A stretch of DNA of 29,744 bases from Acidimicrobiaceae bacterium. Its GTDB lineage: Bacteria > Actinomycetota > Acidimicrobiia > Acidimicrobiales > Ilumatobacteraceae. Location: positions 14,717-44,460 of the forward strand of contig PMCN01000290.1 of NCBI GenBank assembly GCA_003154135.1. Direction: 5' to 3'. Position 1 is the first letter of the stretch; every line of letters begins with the position of its first letter. This document shows positions 1 to 7,307 of this stretch, one piece after another. The position numbers were made by a program, and so were the translations under genes. The notes under the pieces were generated by a model, which did no database searches, was not told where the DNA came from, and saw only the letters and a program-made list of their open reading frames with translations.

Positions 1-696
1 GCCATCCGCCACGTCGTCGGCTACATGCCCGAGCACGACTGCCTCCCACTCGACCAGACCGCCGCCGACGTGGTGTCGACCTTCGGTGAGCTGAGCGGGC
101 TGCCGGCGCGCGCCGCTCGCCAGCGGGCCTCCGACATCCTCGACCTCGTGGGGCTCGACGAAGCGCGCTTTCGTGCGATCGGCGGCTTCTCCACCGGCAT
201 GCGCCAGCGCACCAAGCTGGCCCAGGCGTTGGTGGGCGATCCCGAACTGGTGCTGCTCGACGAGCCCACCGCGGGCCTCGATCCACTCGGCCGCGAAGAG
301 ATGCTCGCGCTGGTGGAGCGGCTCGGCTCGTTCGGCATCTCGGTGCTCATGGCCACGCACCTCCTCGACGACGTGCAGCAGGTGTGCGACCACGTCGTGA
401 TGATCGACGCCGGCCGGCTGGTGGTGTCGGGCCAGACCGACTCGTTGCTCGAACGCACTGGCGTCGTGACCGTCGACGTCGGCCGCCACACCGACACGCT
501 GGTCGCCGGACTGGCGCGGATCGGGCTGGCCGCCACCGCGATCGACGGTGTGGTGGAGGTGACCGTCGAGGGCGACGAGCACATGGACGAACTGCGCGAC
601 GTGGTCGCCGATCTCGGGCTCCCGCTGTTCCGCCTCTCCACCCGGCTCACGTCGCTCGACGAGGTGTTCGTGCGCCGCAGTGGCGGACTGTCATGA
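1..696 (+). CDS. ABC transporter ATP-binding protein (5' end outside window)
   Basis: Nucleotide-binding subunit of an ABC-2 type exporter, acting on the cytoplasmic face of the membrane. The frame is open from base 1, so the N-terminus with the Walker A loop lies outside the window. Visible are the ABC signature in the form FSTGMRQR (around base 190), Walker B plus D-loop (LVLLDEPTAGLDP, bases 247-285) and the H-loop histidine in ATHLL (around 352). About 100 residues follow the H-loop and end in LDEVFVRRSGG, the short accessory tail usual in this subfamily. The stop overlaps the next start (ATGA at 693-696), so the two genes are translationally coupled. The family is certain; the substrate cannot be read from the sequence. 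Confidence 0.95.
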   Translation, partial: AIRHVVGYMPEHDCLPLDQTAADVVSTFGELSGLPARAARQRASDILDLVGLDEARFRAIGGFSTGMRQRTKLAQALVGDPELVLLDEPTAGLDPLGREEMLALVERLGSFGISVLMATHLLDDVQQVCDHVVMIDAGRLVVSGQTDSLLERTGVVTVDVGRHTDTLVAGLARIGLAATAIDGVVEVTVEGDEHMDELRDVVADLGLPLFRLSTRLTSLDEVFVRRSGGLS

Positions 697-1604
697 GCGC
701 CGTGCCCGGCTCGGCCGACGCCCGAGGTGGCGCGGTCTACGACCGCGGCTATCGCCCGTACGACGGCCCTCGCGGCCGACGGGGCGCGGCCACGTTCGCG
801 CTGTACAAGGCGTCGATCCGGCGAGCGCTCGGACTGCGCCGCACCTGGCGCCAGAAGGTGGCGCCGTTCGTGCTGCTGGGCGTGGTGACCATCCCGGCGG
901 TCGTGAACGTGGGCATCGGCTACGTCACCCGCGACCGAGCCAACAGCACCTTCCAGATCATCACCTACCGTGAGTACGTCGGCGTGTCGTCGGCCCTGCT
1001 GCTGTTCGTCGCGCTCGTCGCACCCGACGTGATGTGCCCCGACCGTCGACAACGGGTGCTGCCGCTGATGTTCGCCCGACCGCTCATCGGCTTCGACTAC
1101 GTGCTCGCCAAGGTCGGCTCCATCGCCACCATCGTGTTCGCGTTCTCCTTCCTGCCGCAGGTGGTGCTCTTCATCGGCAACATGCTCGTCAGCGACAGTG
1201 CGCTCGACTACTTCACCGGACATCTCGGCGTGTTGTGGAAGGTGCCCCTCGCGGTGCTCATCCTGGCCATCCACTACGCCGTCATCGGCTGCGCGATCGC
1301 GTCGCTCACCGATCGCCGGATCGTGGCCGGGTCGTCGGTGATCGGGCTGTTCCTCCTCACCTCCATCGCGTCGAGCGTGATGGTGGGAGACTGGTCGATC
1401 ACCGGTGGGTCGTACGCGGGTCTGCTCAACGTGCTCGGGTTGCCCCTCTATCTGCGTGACGTGATCTTCCTCGGGCACACGCTCCCCGACTCGCCACTCG
1501 GTGGCGTGAACGGCGGCGGTTGGCTCGCGCTGGCGAGCTTCCTCGCCATCGTGATCGGAGGGCTCGGTGTGCTCTGGCGTCGCTACCGGTGGGTGGAGCG
1601 ATGA
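693..1604 (+). CDS. ABC-2 type transporter permease
   Basis: Integral membrane subunit (303 aa) that should pair with the ATPase just upstream. A basic cytoplasmic N-terminus of about 60 residues precedes roughly six hydrophobic segments near residues 60-82, 100-120, 147-170, 190-210, 215-236 and 280-298. The motif VMCPDRRQRVLPLMFARPL after the second segment fits a cytoplasmic coupling loop. I chose the ATG at 693 because it overlaps the upstream stop (ATGA). The frame is open further upstream, but that stretch is arginine-rich shadow sequence opposite real coding. The last codon again overlaps the next gene as ATGA at 1601-1604. The ABC-2 permease role rests on topology and context rather than on a catalytic motif. 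Confidence 0.9.
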   Translation: MSAVPGSADARGGAVYDRGYRPYDGPRGRRGAATFALYKASIRRALGLRRTWRQKVAPFVLLGVVTIPAVVNVGIGYVTRDRANSTFQIITYREYVGVSSALLLFVALVAPDVMCPDRRQRVLPLMFARPLIGFDYVLAKVGSIATIVFAFSFLPQVVLFIGNMLVSDSALDYFTGHLGVLWKVPLAVLILAIHYAVIGCAIASLTDRRIVAGSSVIGLFLLTSIASSVMVGDWSITGGSYAGLLNVLGLPLYLRDVIFLGHTLPDSPLGGVNGGGWLALASFLAIVIGGLGVLWRRYRWVER

Positions 1605-2560
1605 CGGCTGACGACCCGGCCATGCCCAACGACCCGGCACTCGCACACGATGCAACGGTCGCGGTGAACGGCGTCTCGGTGTGGTTCGGACCAAAGGTGG
1701 CGCTGTCGGAGCTCACCTGCTCGTTCGGGCCCGGCGTGAGCGGTCTGCTCGGACCCAACGGCGCGGGCAAGACCACGTTGATGCGTGCCATCACGGGCCT
1801 CGTCGGCGTCAACGAGGGCACGGTCACGGTCACCGGACGCAACCCGCGGCGCGACCGCTCGGTGCACGCCTCGATGGCGCTCGTACCCGAGGACGAGGCA
1901 GTGCCCGCAGGGCTCACCGCGCGGCAGTTCGTGCACTACGTGGCCGACCTCCATCGCATCACCGACCGCGAGGCGCCCGAACACGCGCTGCACGCCGTCG
2001 ACCTGCTCGACGTCGCCGACCGCCGCGTCGACAACTTCAGCAAGGGCATGCGTCAACGCGCCAAGATCGCCGCCGCATTGGTGAAGGACCCCGACGTGCT
2101 GGTGCTCGACGAGCCGCTCAACGGCGCCGACCCAGTGCAGCGCGCGCAGCTGATCGCGCTGTTCAAGCGGCTCGGCGCGAACGGCCGCACCGTCATCGTC
2201 AGCTCGCACGTCTTGAACGAAGTGGAGCGCCTCGCCGAACGGGTCATCGTGCTCGTGCACGGTCGCCTCGCCGCCGCGGGTGGCCACCGCGCCATCCGCG
2301 ACGCAATGGACGACACGCCGCGTCATGTGCTGGTGCGCTGCGACGACTCGCGCCGCCTCGCAGCGGGCCTCGTCGGGCTCGACTCGGTGACCGGAGTGAC
2401 GTTCGATGCCAAGCGCGACGAGCTCATCGTGTCCACACTGCAGGCGCGCGACCTCGCGGTCGCCCTTCCTCGTCTGGCCAGGAGCGCCGCCGTCCGATTG
2501 CTCGAGGTGCGCGCCCTCGACGACTCGTTGGAGAGCTTGTTCCGGGAGCTCGTGCGATGA
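1601..2560 (+). CDS. ABC transporter ATP-binding protein
   Basis: Second ATPase of the cassette (319 aa). All nucleotide-binding motifs are present: Walker A GPNGAGKTT (residues about 51-59), signature FSKGMRQR (about 146), Walker B with D-loop VLVLDEPLNGADP (about 167), and H-loop histidine in VSSHVLNE. The D-loop reads NGADP instead of the common SGLDP. A C-terminal region of about 90 residues ends in LDDSLESLFRELV, matching the tail logic of the first ATPase. It starts at the ATG overlapping the upstream stop and ends in an ATGA overlap with the next permease. Two different ATPases with two different permeases suggest either two dimeric exporters or one heteromeric exporter; the sequence does not decide between them. 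Confidence 0.95.
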   Translation: MTADDPAMPNDPALAHDATVAVNGVSVWFGPKVALSELTCSFGPGVSGLLGPNGAGKTTLMRAITGLVGVNEGTVTVTGRNPRRDRSVHASMALVPEDEAVPAGLTARQFVHYVADLHRITDREAPEHALHAVDLLDVADRRVDNFSKGMRQRAKIAAALVKDPDVLVLDEPLNGADPVQRAQLIALFKRLGANGRTVIVSSHVLNEVERLAERVIVLVHGRLAAAGGHRAIRDAMDDTPRHVLVRCDDSRRLAAGLVGLDSVTGVTFDAKRDELIVSTLQARDLAVALPRLARSAAVRLLEVRALDDSLESLFRELVR

Positions 2561-3333
2561 ACGCGCCCGTCGCCCCCGCGGTCGGTCGCCCGTGGCGTCC
2601 ACGCCCACGCCTGCTGGCCATCCTCGCCTACACGTGGCGTTCGTGCTTCCCGCCCAAGCGTTGGGCAGCCATCCTGCTGCCGTGCGCCGGTGCCATGCTG
2701 TTCGGGCTGCTCTCGCACGCCGTCAACAACACACGTGACCATGCGTTCGCCAACGTTGCCGCCGAAGGCATCTTCGGGCTCGTCGTGCCCATCGCCGCGC
2801 TGGTCATCGGCGATTCCGTGCTCGGTGCCGAGATCCGCGCCGGCTCGTTCCACTTCACCTGGCTGTCGCCGACACCCACGTGGCAGATCGTGCTCGGCCG
2901 ATGGATCGGCGGTTCGCTCGTCGCGCTGGTCACCATCGCCCCATCGGCCGCGCTCGCCGCCTTCATCGCCGACAGTCCGTCGAGCGCCGGCCCCGCCTTC
3001 CTGGCTGCGGCGGTGGGCAGCACCTCCTACGTCGCGATCTTCATCCTCATCGGGTCGATCACGCGGCGCACCGCGGTCTGGTCGCTCGCCTTCGTGTTCC
3101 TGGTCGAACGGCTGCTCGGCGCCGCGCTCACCGGCATCGCTCAGCTGTCGCCCACCTGGGAGTCGCGGGCGATCTTCGTCGGCCTCGTCAACGACCCTCC
3201 CAGCCGGCTCGTTCGCGCCGGCATCCCCGATGGCGGTGCGGCGGTGGTGCGGCTCCTCATCGTGACCGTCGTCGCGTTCGCGCTGGCCGATTGGCGGATG
3301 CGCCGACTGCGCCTGTCGGGTGCCGCCGACTGA
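2557..3333 (+). CDS. ABC-2 type transporter permease
   Basis: Membrane subunit (258 aa) closing the ABC cassette. After a proline/arginine-rich start there are about six hydrophobic segments: near residues 35-55, 70-90 (GLVVPIAALVIGDSVLGAE), 112-135, 140-165, 170-190 and 235-250. The loop after the second segment, EIRAGSFHFTWLSPTP, resembles the conserved ABC-2 permease stretch in which an E-x-R-x-G element precedes the next membrane segment. The start is the ATG overlapping the upstream stop at 2557-2560. It has little similarity to the permease at 693, so the two are not a recent duplication. No terminator-like hairpin with a T-run follows. The cargo is unknown. Confidence 0.88.
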   Translation: MNAPVAPAVGRPWRPRPRLLAILAYTWRSCFPPKRWAAILLPCAGAMLFGLLSHAVNNTRDHAFANVAAEGIFGLVVPIAALVIGDSVLGAEIRAGSFHFTWLSPTPTWQIVLGRWIGGSLVALVTIAPSAALAAFIADSPSSAGPAFLAAAVGSTSYVAIFILIGSITRRTAVWSLAFVFLVERLLGAALTGIAQLSPTWESRAIFVGLVNDPPSRLVRAGIPDGGAAVVRLLIVTVVAFALADWRMRRLRLSGAAD

Positions 3334-3344
3334 TACCGACGGTC

Positions 3345-3376
3345 TTGACAACTGGGGTTAGCGATGTGCTTACTGT
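3345..3376 (+). promoter_or_regulatory. Candidate promoter of the 3407 hydrolase gene
   Basis: A perfect TTGACA lies at 3345-3350 and a TANNNT hexamer (TACTGT) at 3371-3376. The 20-base spacer is longer than usual, so the pairing is weak. The hexamer falls inside the palindrome at 3367-3384, which would let a bound regulator block RNA polymerase. Confidence 0.3.
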
Positions 3377-3384
3377 TGCAAGCA
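3367..3384 (+). promoter_or_regulatory. Operator-like palindrome TGCTTACTGTTGCAAGCA
   Basis: An inverted repeat, TGCTTaC / GcAAGCA around TGTT, ends 22 bases before the start codon of the 3407 gene. The outer arms extend to GTGCTT/AAGCAC. The same 18-mer with one change recurs at 14694-14711, upstream of an unrelated gene. A size of 18 bp with two half-sites fits a homodimeric TetR- or GntR-type repressor; which one is not known. Confidence 0.5.
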
Positions 3385-3406
3385 CTACGAGATCGGCAGG
3401 TGAGCG

Positions 3407-4648
3407 ATGCGAGGCGAGGAGATCCGTGACGCCGGGGCGTTGGCCGGCTCCGTGTTGGGCGGCGGTGTGGGGCTCGTCGAAGAACTGCATCGGGCGATCG
3501 CAGACAGATCGTTCGCAGCCGCCGGTCAGGGCGCGCACGCGAATCGTGAGAGGCACGATCGCATCGCACTCGCCGGCTACGGAACCGTCGCGGCCCTGCT
3601 GCGCACCGCGCCGAGGGTGCTCGCCGCGATCGGGGCGGTGGTCATCCCGAAGGTCGACTCCCAGCCGCTCGACGCCACCCTCACCGGCAACGCCGCCCTC
3701 GGCGCGATGAACGGGCTGTGGGGCGATCGTCTCGCCGACGCGGGCAACGCCTTCGCAGTGGGGATGTCGGTGCGCCACGACCGTGCCGACCTCGTACTGA
3801 CGGTCGACTCGGTGGCGGCGGCCTTTCCCCACCCGACGAGCCGGCTCGCCGTGTTCGTGCACGGCCTGTGCGAGACCGACGATTCGTGGCGCCCCTCCGA
3901 CCGCAAGCGGCGCAGCGTGGGCGCGTTCGACTTCGGCGAGCGCCTCGGCACCGACACCGACTACACACCGGTGTACGTGCGCTACAACTCGGGCCTTCAC
4001 GTGTCCGACAACGGTGCCGCGCTCGACCGCCTGCTCGACGAGCTGTCCGCCGTGTGGCCCGTGGCAGTGACCGAGGTTGCGTTGCTGGGCCACTCGATGG
4101 GCGGGCTCGTCGTGCGCAGTGCATGCCACCAGGCCGACGAGCGCGGTGCCCAGTGGGTCAGGCGTGTGCGTCACGTGGTGTGCCTGGGCACACCGCACCT
4201 CGGCGCGCCGTTGGAGAAGGGCACCAACGCGCTGTCGTGGGTACTCGACCGCGTCCCCGAGACGAGGGGTTTGGCGCGAGTGCTCAACGCCCGCAGCGTG
4301 GGTGTGAAGGACCTGCGCTACGGCTCGCTGGTGGAAGCCGATTGGGAGGGCGTCGACCTCGACGAGTTCCTCACCGATCGCTGCAACGAGGTGCCCTTCC
4401 TGCCCTACGCCGGCTACTACTTCGTCGGCGTCACGGTCACGCAGGATCGCCGCCACCCGGTCGGCATGCTGGTCGGCGATCTGCTGGTCCAACTGCCCAG
4501 TGCCTCCGGCAAGGGTCGCCGGCGCGAGATCCCGTTCGACCTCGACAAGGGCCGCCACATCGGTGGCCTCACCCACTTCGACCTGCTGTCGCACCCCGAT
4601 GTCTACGCCCAGGTGGAGCACTGGCTCGCGCCCACTGTCGCCAGGTGA
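3407..4648 (+). CDS. PGAP1-like alpha/beta hydrolase (lipase/esterase family)
   Basis: A 413-aa predicted serine hydrolase. A helical N-terminal region of about 110 residues, unusual for a plain lipase, precedes the fold. The fold opens with LAVFVHGL (about 146-153, oxyanion region) and carries the nucleophile elbow GHSMGG (Ser230). Asp358 in VGDLLV and His390 in LTHFDLL sit where the acid and base are expected. The stretch VVCLGTPHLGAPLEK is typical of PGAP1/lipase-class enzymes that act on acyl esters. There is no signal peptide, so it is probably cytoplasmic. The start ATG has a modest Shine-Dalgarno (GGCAGGTGAG). The gene stands alone between the ABC cassette and a small gene, with a shared operator-like palindrome upstream. 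The substrate is unknown. Confidence 0.85.
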   Translation: MRGEEIRDAGALAGSVLGGGVGLVEELHRAIADRSFAAAGQGAHANRERHDRIALAGYGTVAALLRTAPRVLAAIGAVVIPKVDSQPLDATLTGNAALGAMNGLWGDRLADAGNAFAVGMSVRHDRADLVLTVDSVAAAFPHPTSRLAVFVHGLCETDDSWRPSDRKRRSVGAFDFGERLGTDTDYTPVYVRYNSGLHVSDNGAALDRLLDELSAVWPVAVTEVALLGHSMGGLVVRSACHQADERGAQWVRRVRHVVCLGTPHLGAPLEKGTNALSWVLDRVPETRGLARVLNARSVGVKDLRYGSLVEADWEGVDLDEFLTDRCNEVPFLPYAGYYFVGVTVTQDRRHPVGMLVGDLLVQLPSASGKGRRREIPFDLDKGRHIGGLTHFDLLSHPDVYAQVEHWLAPTVAR

Positions 4649-4666
4649 TCGCGATGATCGCTGGCG
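4639..4666 (+). terminator. Possible hairpin at the end of the 3407 hydrolase gene
   Basis: An inverted repeat spans the stop codon: CGCCAG (4639-4644) pairs with CTGGCG (4661-4666), and an inner GATC/GATC pair encloses the loop GCGAT. There is no T-run, so it could be an intrinsic terminator of the GC-rich actinobacterial kind or only a stabilising 3' hairpin. Confidence 0.35.
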
Positions 4667-4696
4667 CCGCCGGCCGGGGTGGGAGAGGATCAACGG

Positions 4697-4849
4697 GTGG
4701 ACGACGTCGATGCCGAGGCAGTGCGAGGGGCCGATGAGGCCGAGCGGGCGCGCATCTGGGTCCGGTGGGTCGACGAGCTGGGTCAGCCCGAGGCGTCGCG
4801 CCGTTGGCTGGCCATCTTCGCTGCCACCGACGCCCCGCGAACGGGTTAG
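4697..4849 (+). CDS. Small hypothetical protein (50 aa)
   Basis: A GTG-initiated reading frame encodes an acidic, tryptophan-containing 50-residue protein (it begins MDDVDAEAVRGADEAERARI). GGGAGAGGAT lies 6-16 bases upstream and can serve as a ribosome binding site. Third codon positions are almost all G or C and the composition is protein-like (W, F, I, balanced charge), unlike the arginine-rich shadow frames nearby. It has no membrane segment or known motif. Its TAG stop interlocks with the TAA stop of the convergent esterase, the two sharing bases 4847-4848. I do not recognise it; it could be a small helical regulatory protein. Confidence 0.5.
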   Translation: MDDVDAEAVRGADEAERARIWVRWVDELGQPEASRRWLAIFAATDAPRTG

Positions 4850-5811
4850 CGGGCGAACTGGATCGCCAGCCACTCCTCCATGTCGGACACGCAGCGCCTG
4901 GCCACCGTGCTGCCCGGCATGAGGCTGTCGAACCCGTGCGGTGCGCCGTCGTACACATGCAGCTCGGCGGGCACCCCCGCATGGCGCAGGCGCACGGCGT
5001 AGTCGATGTCCTCGTCGCTGAAGCCGTCGAGCGCGCCGACGCAGATGAACGCCGGCGGTAGGTGCGAGAGATCGACGGCTCGAGCGGCCGCGGCGTAGAT
5101 CGGCACATCCGGCCCACCCTTCGCCGCGCCGAGGTACGCGGTCCAACCGTAGGTGTTGGCGCTCGGCGGCCAGATGGGGTCGGCCCACGTGCTCGACACC
5201 GTGGTCTGGCGGTCGTCGATCATCGGGTAGATGAGCAACTGGTAAGCCAACGCGAGCTCGGAGCGGTCGCGAGCCAGCAGTGCGAGGCCTGCGGCGAGAC
5301 CTCCGCCCGCGCTCGCGCCACCGATGCCCACACGGGCGGGGTCGACACCGAGCGTTGCCGCGTTGTCGTGCACCCACTGCAACGCCGCGTAGCAATCCTC
5401 CAGCGGGCCCGGGTACTTCGTCTCCGGCGCCAGCCGGTACTCGACCGCCACGCCCACGATGCCGAACAGCTGACACCAGCGGTCGAAGCGTGCGTCGTCA
5501 CCTGCCGCAGTGCCGATGACCAATCCGCCGCCGTGGATCCACACCATGCACGGCCGAACGCCCTCCGCATCGACGGGGCGGTGCACGCGCACGGTGACGC
5601 CGTCGGTGCCGGGGAGGTCGTGCCACGTGCGGTCGACCTGATCGGACAGCTCGGGTGGCGGCGCCGCCGACCACATCGAACGAACCGATGCGACCGTGTC
5701 GTCGGTGAGCGAGCCGAGCAACGCGCCCACATCGAACGGAATGGCCGCGAGCGCGGCCTTCACATCGGGGTCGAGCAACGCGGCGGTATCGAGCGGACCG
5801 TTCGACTGCAT
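4846..5811 (-). CDS. Alpha/beta hydrolase, HSL-type esterase
   Basis: A 321-aa esterase/lipase of the hormone-sensitive lipase (alpha/beta hydrolase fold-3) family, hydrolysing short- to medium-chain esters in the cytoplasm. It shows the diagnostic HGGG oxyanion motif (residues 93-96), the nucleophile elbow GASAGG (Ser167), the acid Asp262 in LDGFSDED, and His292 in APHGF. EYRLAPE at 124-130 is also typical. I prefer the ATG at 5811. An in-frame GTG at 5844 would add 11 residues, but it sits only three bases after a TAGCAT hexamer (5848-5853) and has no ribosome binding site. That hexamer is a good -10 for a transcript starting near 5841. The gene is apparently monocistronic and converges on the small gene at 4697. 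Confidence 0.92.
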   Translation of the reverse strand: MQSNGPLDTAALLDPDVKAALAAIPFDVGALLGSLTDDTVASVRSMWSAAPPPELSDQVDRTWHDLPGTDGVTVRVHRPVDAEGVRPCMVWIHGGGLVIGTAAGDDARFDRWCQLFGIVGVAVEYRLAPETKYPGPLEDCYAALQWVHDNAATLGVDPARVGIGGASAGGGLAAGLALLARDRSELALAYQLLIYPMIDDRQTTVSSTWADPIWPPSANTYGWTAYLGAAKGGPDVPIYAAAARAVDLSHLPPAFICVGALDGFSDEDIDYAVRLRHAGVPAELHVYDGAPHGFDSLMPGSTVARRCVSDMEEWLAIQFAR

Positions 5812-5847
5812 GGCAGGACCCCCAGAGTGACAGCGAGACGTCACTCG

Positions 5848-5853
5848 ATGCTA
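5848..5853 (-). promoter_or_regulatory. Candidate -10 element TAGCAT for the HSL esterase gene
   Basis: A TANNNT hexamer on the minus strand, 36 bases upstream of the chosen ATG at 5811. It would give a short 5' leader of about 30 bases. Confidence 0.35.
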
Positions 5854-5879
5854 CGAGGTCGTGGGACGAGTCCCAGCGG

Positions 5880-6833
5880 TCAGCTCCCCGGAGCGGGTGC
5901 GAACCCGTCGATCAGGGCGGCGAGCTCGACGGGCCGATCGCCCTGCACGCTGTGACCGGCACCATCGACGTGGACGACCTGTGCCGACGGCAGGCGGCGC
6001 AACAACTCGTCCTCGTGCGCGTCGCGCAGCACCGACTGCGACTCCATCCCGCGCACCAGCAGCAGCGGTACGCGGAGGTGCTCGACGACCTGCCACAGCG
6101 CCTCGGTGCGTGCAGCCGATTCGGCGGCCGCGTCGAGCGCGGTGTCGGCGGTCGCGACGGAAGGGACGGCGTCGGCCTCGTCGCGCGTGCGCGAATGGCG
6201 CCACACCCACGAGCCGTCGGGTTGCTGCACCGCGTTGTGCAGGATGCCGCGCCGCAACGACGTCACCGACCGAGTGGGGTTGAACTCGATGGTGCGGGTG
6301 AGCAGCACGTCGAAGTCGGCGAACGATGGAGGGCCGTTGATGAACGCCCCGATGACAGCGCTGGCGGCGTCGTCGCGCGACGGCAGCACGTCGACGAGCA
6401 CGATCCTGCCGACGAGGTCGGGCGCCGCCTTGCTGAGTGCGAGCGTGGTGAGGCCGCCGAGCGACATGCCCACGACGGCGACGGCGCGCGGGGCGAGCGC
6501 ACGGACGACAGCAGCGATGTCGACGGCCACGTCGTCGAGCGAGAGCGCAGCGCGCATGGTGCCGTCGGAGTGCCCATGCCCGGGCAGATCGATCGCGACC
6601 AGCGGGCGTCCGAGGGCCATCGCCACCGTGTCCCACGTGTGTGCGTTCTGGCCGCCGCCGTGCAGCAGCACGAGTTCGGGCTCGGCGTCGCCCCACACGA
6701 GCGCGCTCAGCCGGAACCCAGGACGCACCTCGACCGACTCGCGCCGCACGGTGGGTGGAGCATCGAACGGCAGGCCGAACTCGGCAGCGTTCTCGTGGAA
6801 CAGGCTGAACTCGTCGTACTCGATGATGCCCAT
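5880..6833 (-). CDS. Alpha/beta hydrolase
   Basis: A 317-aa alpha/beta hydrolase fold protein. Visible elements are the oxyanion motif LLHGGGQN (56-63), the strand-4 motif DLPGHGHSD (82-90), the nucleophile elbow GMSLGG (Ser124) and the base His294 in GAGHSVQ. The usual acid position after strand 7 (R-G-x-x-S-D) reads RGMESQS, so the acid may be elsewhere, for example Asp148. The fold and length match lactonase/ester-hydrolase-like enzymes, but the substrate is not evident. Its ATG overlaps the TGA of the upstream GtrA gene (TGATG on the minus strand), so it is the last gene of the protease-GtrA-hydrolase operon. The frame is open upstream into the GtrA gene, but that part is shadow sequence. 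Confidence 0.88.
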   Translation of the reverse strand: MGIIEYDEFSLFHENAAEFGLPFDAPPTVRRESVEVRPGFRLSALVWGDAEPELVLLHGGGQNAHTWDTVAMALGRPLVAIDLPGHGHSDGTMRAALSLDDVAVDIAAVVRALAPRAVAVVGMSLGGLTTLALSKAAPDLVGRIVLVDVLPSRDDAASAVIGAFINGPPSFADFDVLLTRTIEFNPTRSVTSLRRGILHNAVQQPDGSWVWRHSRTRDEADAVPSVATADTALDAAAESAARTEALWQVVEHLRVPLLLVRGMESQSVLRDAHEDELLRRLPSAQVVHVDGAGHSVQGDRPVELAALIDGFAPAPGS

Positions 6834-7303
6834 CAACCCGACACTACCGAGGCCACGCCGAGCGCCGGCGAGTGGTGATGGCGGTGGCGGAACAGCACCT
6901 TGTCGAGGATGACGAACTGTGCGATCCACACCGTGCCGAAGGCCGAGAGGTTCGCCGCTTGCACGGCGAGCGTGCGCCACGTGGTGTCCAGGCCGTGCGC
7001 GTCGGCCCACCGGGAGGTTCCCCACACGGCCAGCGTCGACAGCGCGAGCCCGGTCGCGGACAGCAGCACGAAGGGCACGATCTCCTTGGCCACCGATCGG
7101 CGACCGGTCCTGCCCCACACCCATCGACGGTTCAGCTCGAACGAGGGCACCACGCCGGCCATGGTGGCGATCACGTTCGCCGTGGCTGCGCCCGTCGTTC
7201 GCGTGGCCACCAGCGAGGCGAGGATGATCTGGCTGAGGCCGGTGGCCACGCAGCTGACGGCGGCGTAGCGGAACAGTTGGCGCACGCGCTGGACGAGTGT
7301 CAT
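6833..7303 (-). CDS. GtrA-family membrane protein
   Basis: A 156-aa protein with four hydrophobic segments (about 10-30, 40-57, 76-98 and 108-132), the size and topology of the GtrA family (PF04138). Members are small inner-membrane proteins, several of which are thought to move polyprenyl-phosphate-linked sugars for cell-surface glycosylation. The stretch FELNRRWVWG between segments 2 and 3 is a family hallmark (F.xNRxWvF). A histidine-rich HRHHHS tail follows the last segment. It starts four bases after the stop of the protease gene and overlaps the next start by one base. No glycosyltransferase, its usual partner, is next to it here. Confidence 0.88.
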   Translation of the reverse strand: MTLVQRVRQLFRYAAVSCVATGLSQIILASLVATRTTGAATANVIATMAGVVPSFELNRRWVWGRTGRRSVAKEIVPFVLLSATGLALSTLAVWGTSRWADAHGLDTTWRTLAVQAANLSAFGTVWIAQFVILDKVLFRHRHHHSPALGVASVVSG

Positions 7304-7307
7304 CGCG

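Noticed and set aside
21..1694. 557-codon open frame on the minus strand opposite the ABC genes
   Set aside because: It is rich in Arg, Asp, His and Gln with no hydrophobic core and lies opposite well-supported ABC genes. Long antisense frames are expected at this GC content.
3257..5476. 739-codon minus frame overlapping the PGAP1-like hydrolase and the HSL esterase
   Set aside because: It has low-complexity composition and overlaps two genes with clear catalytic motifs in other frames.
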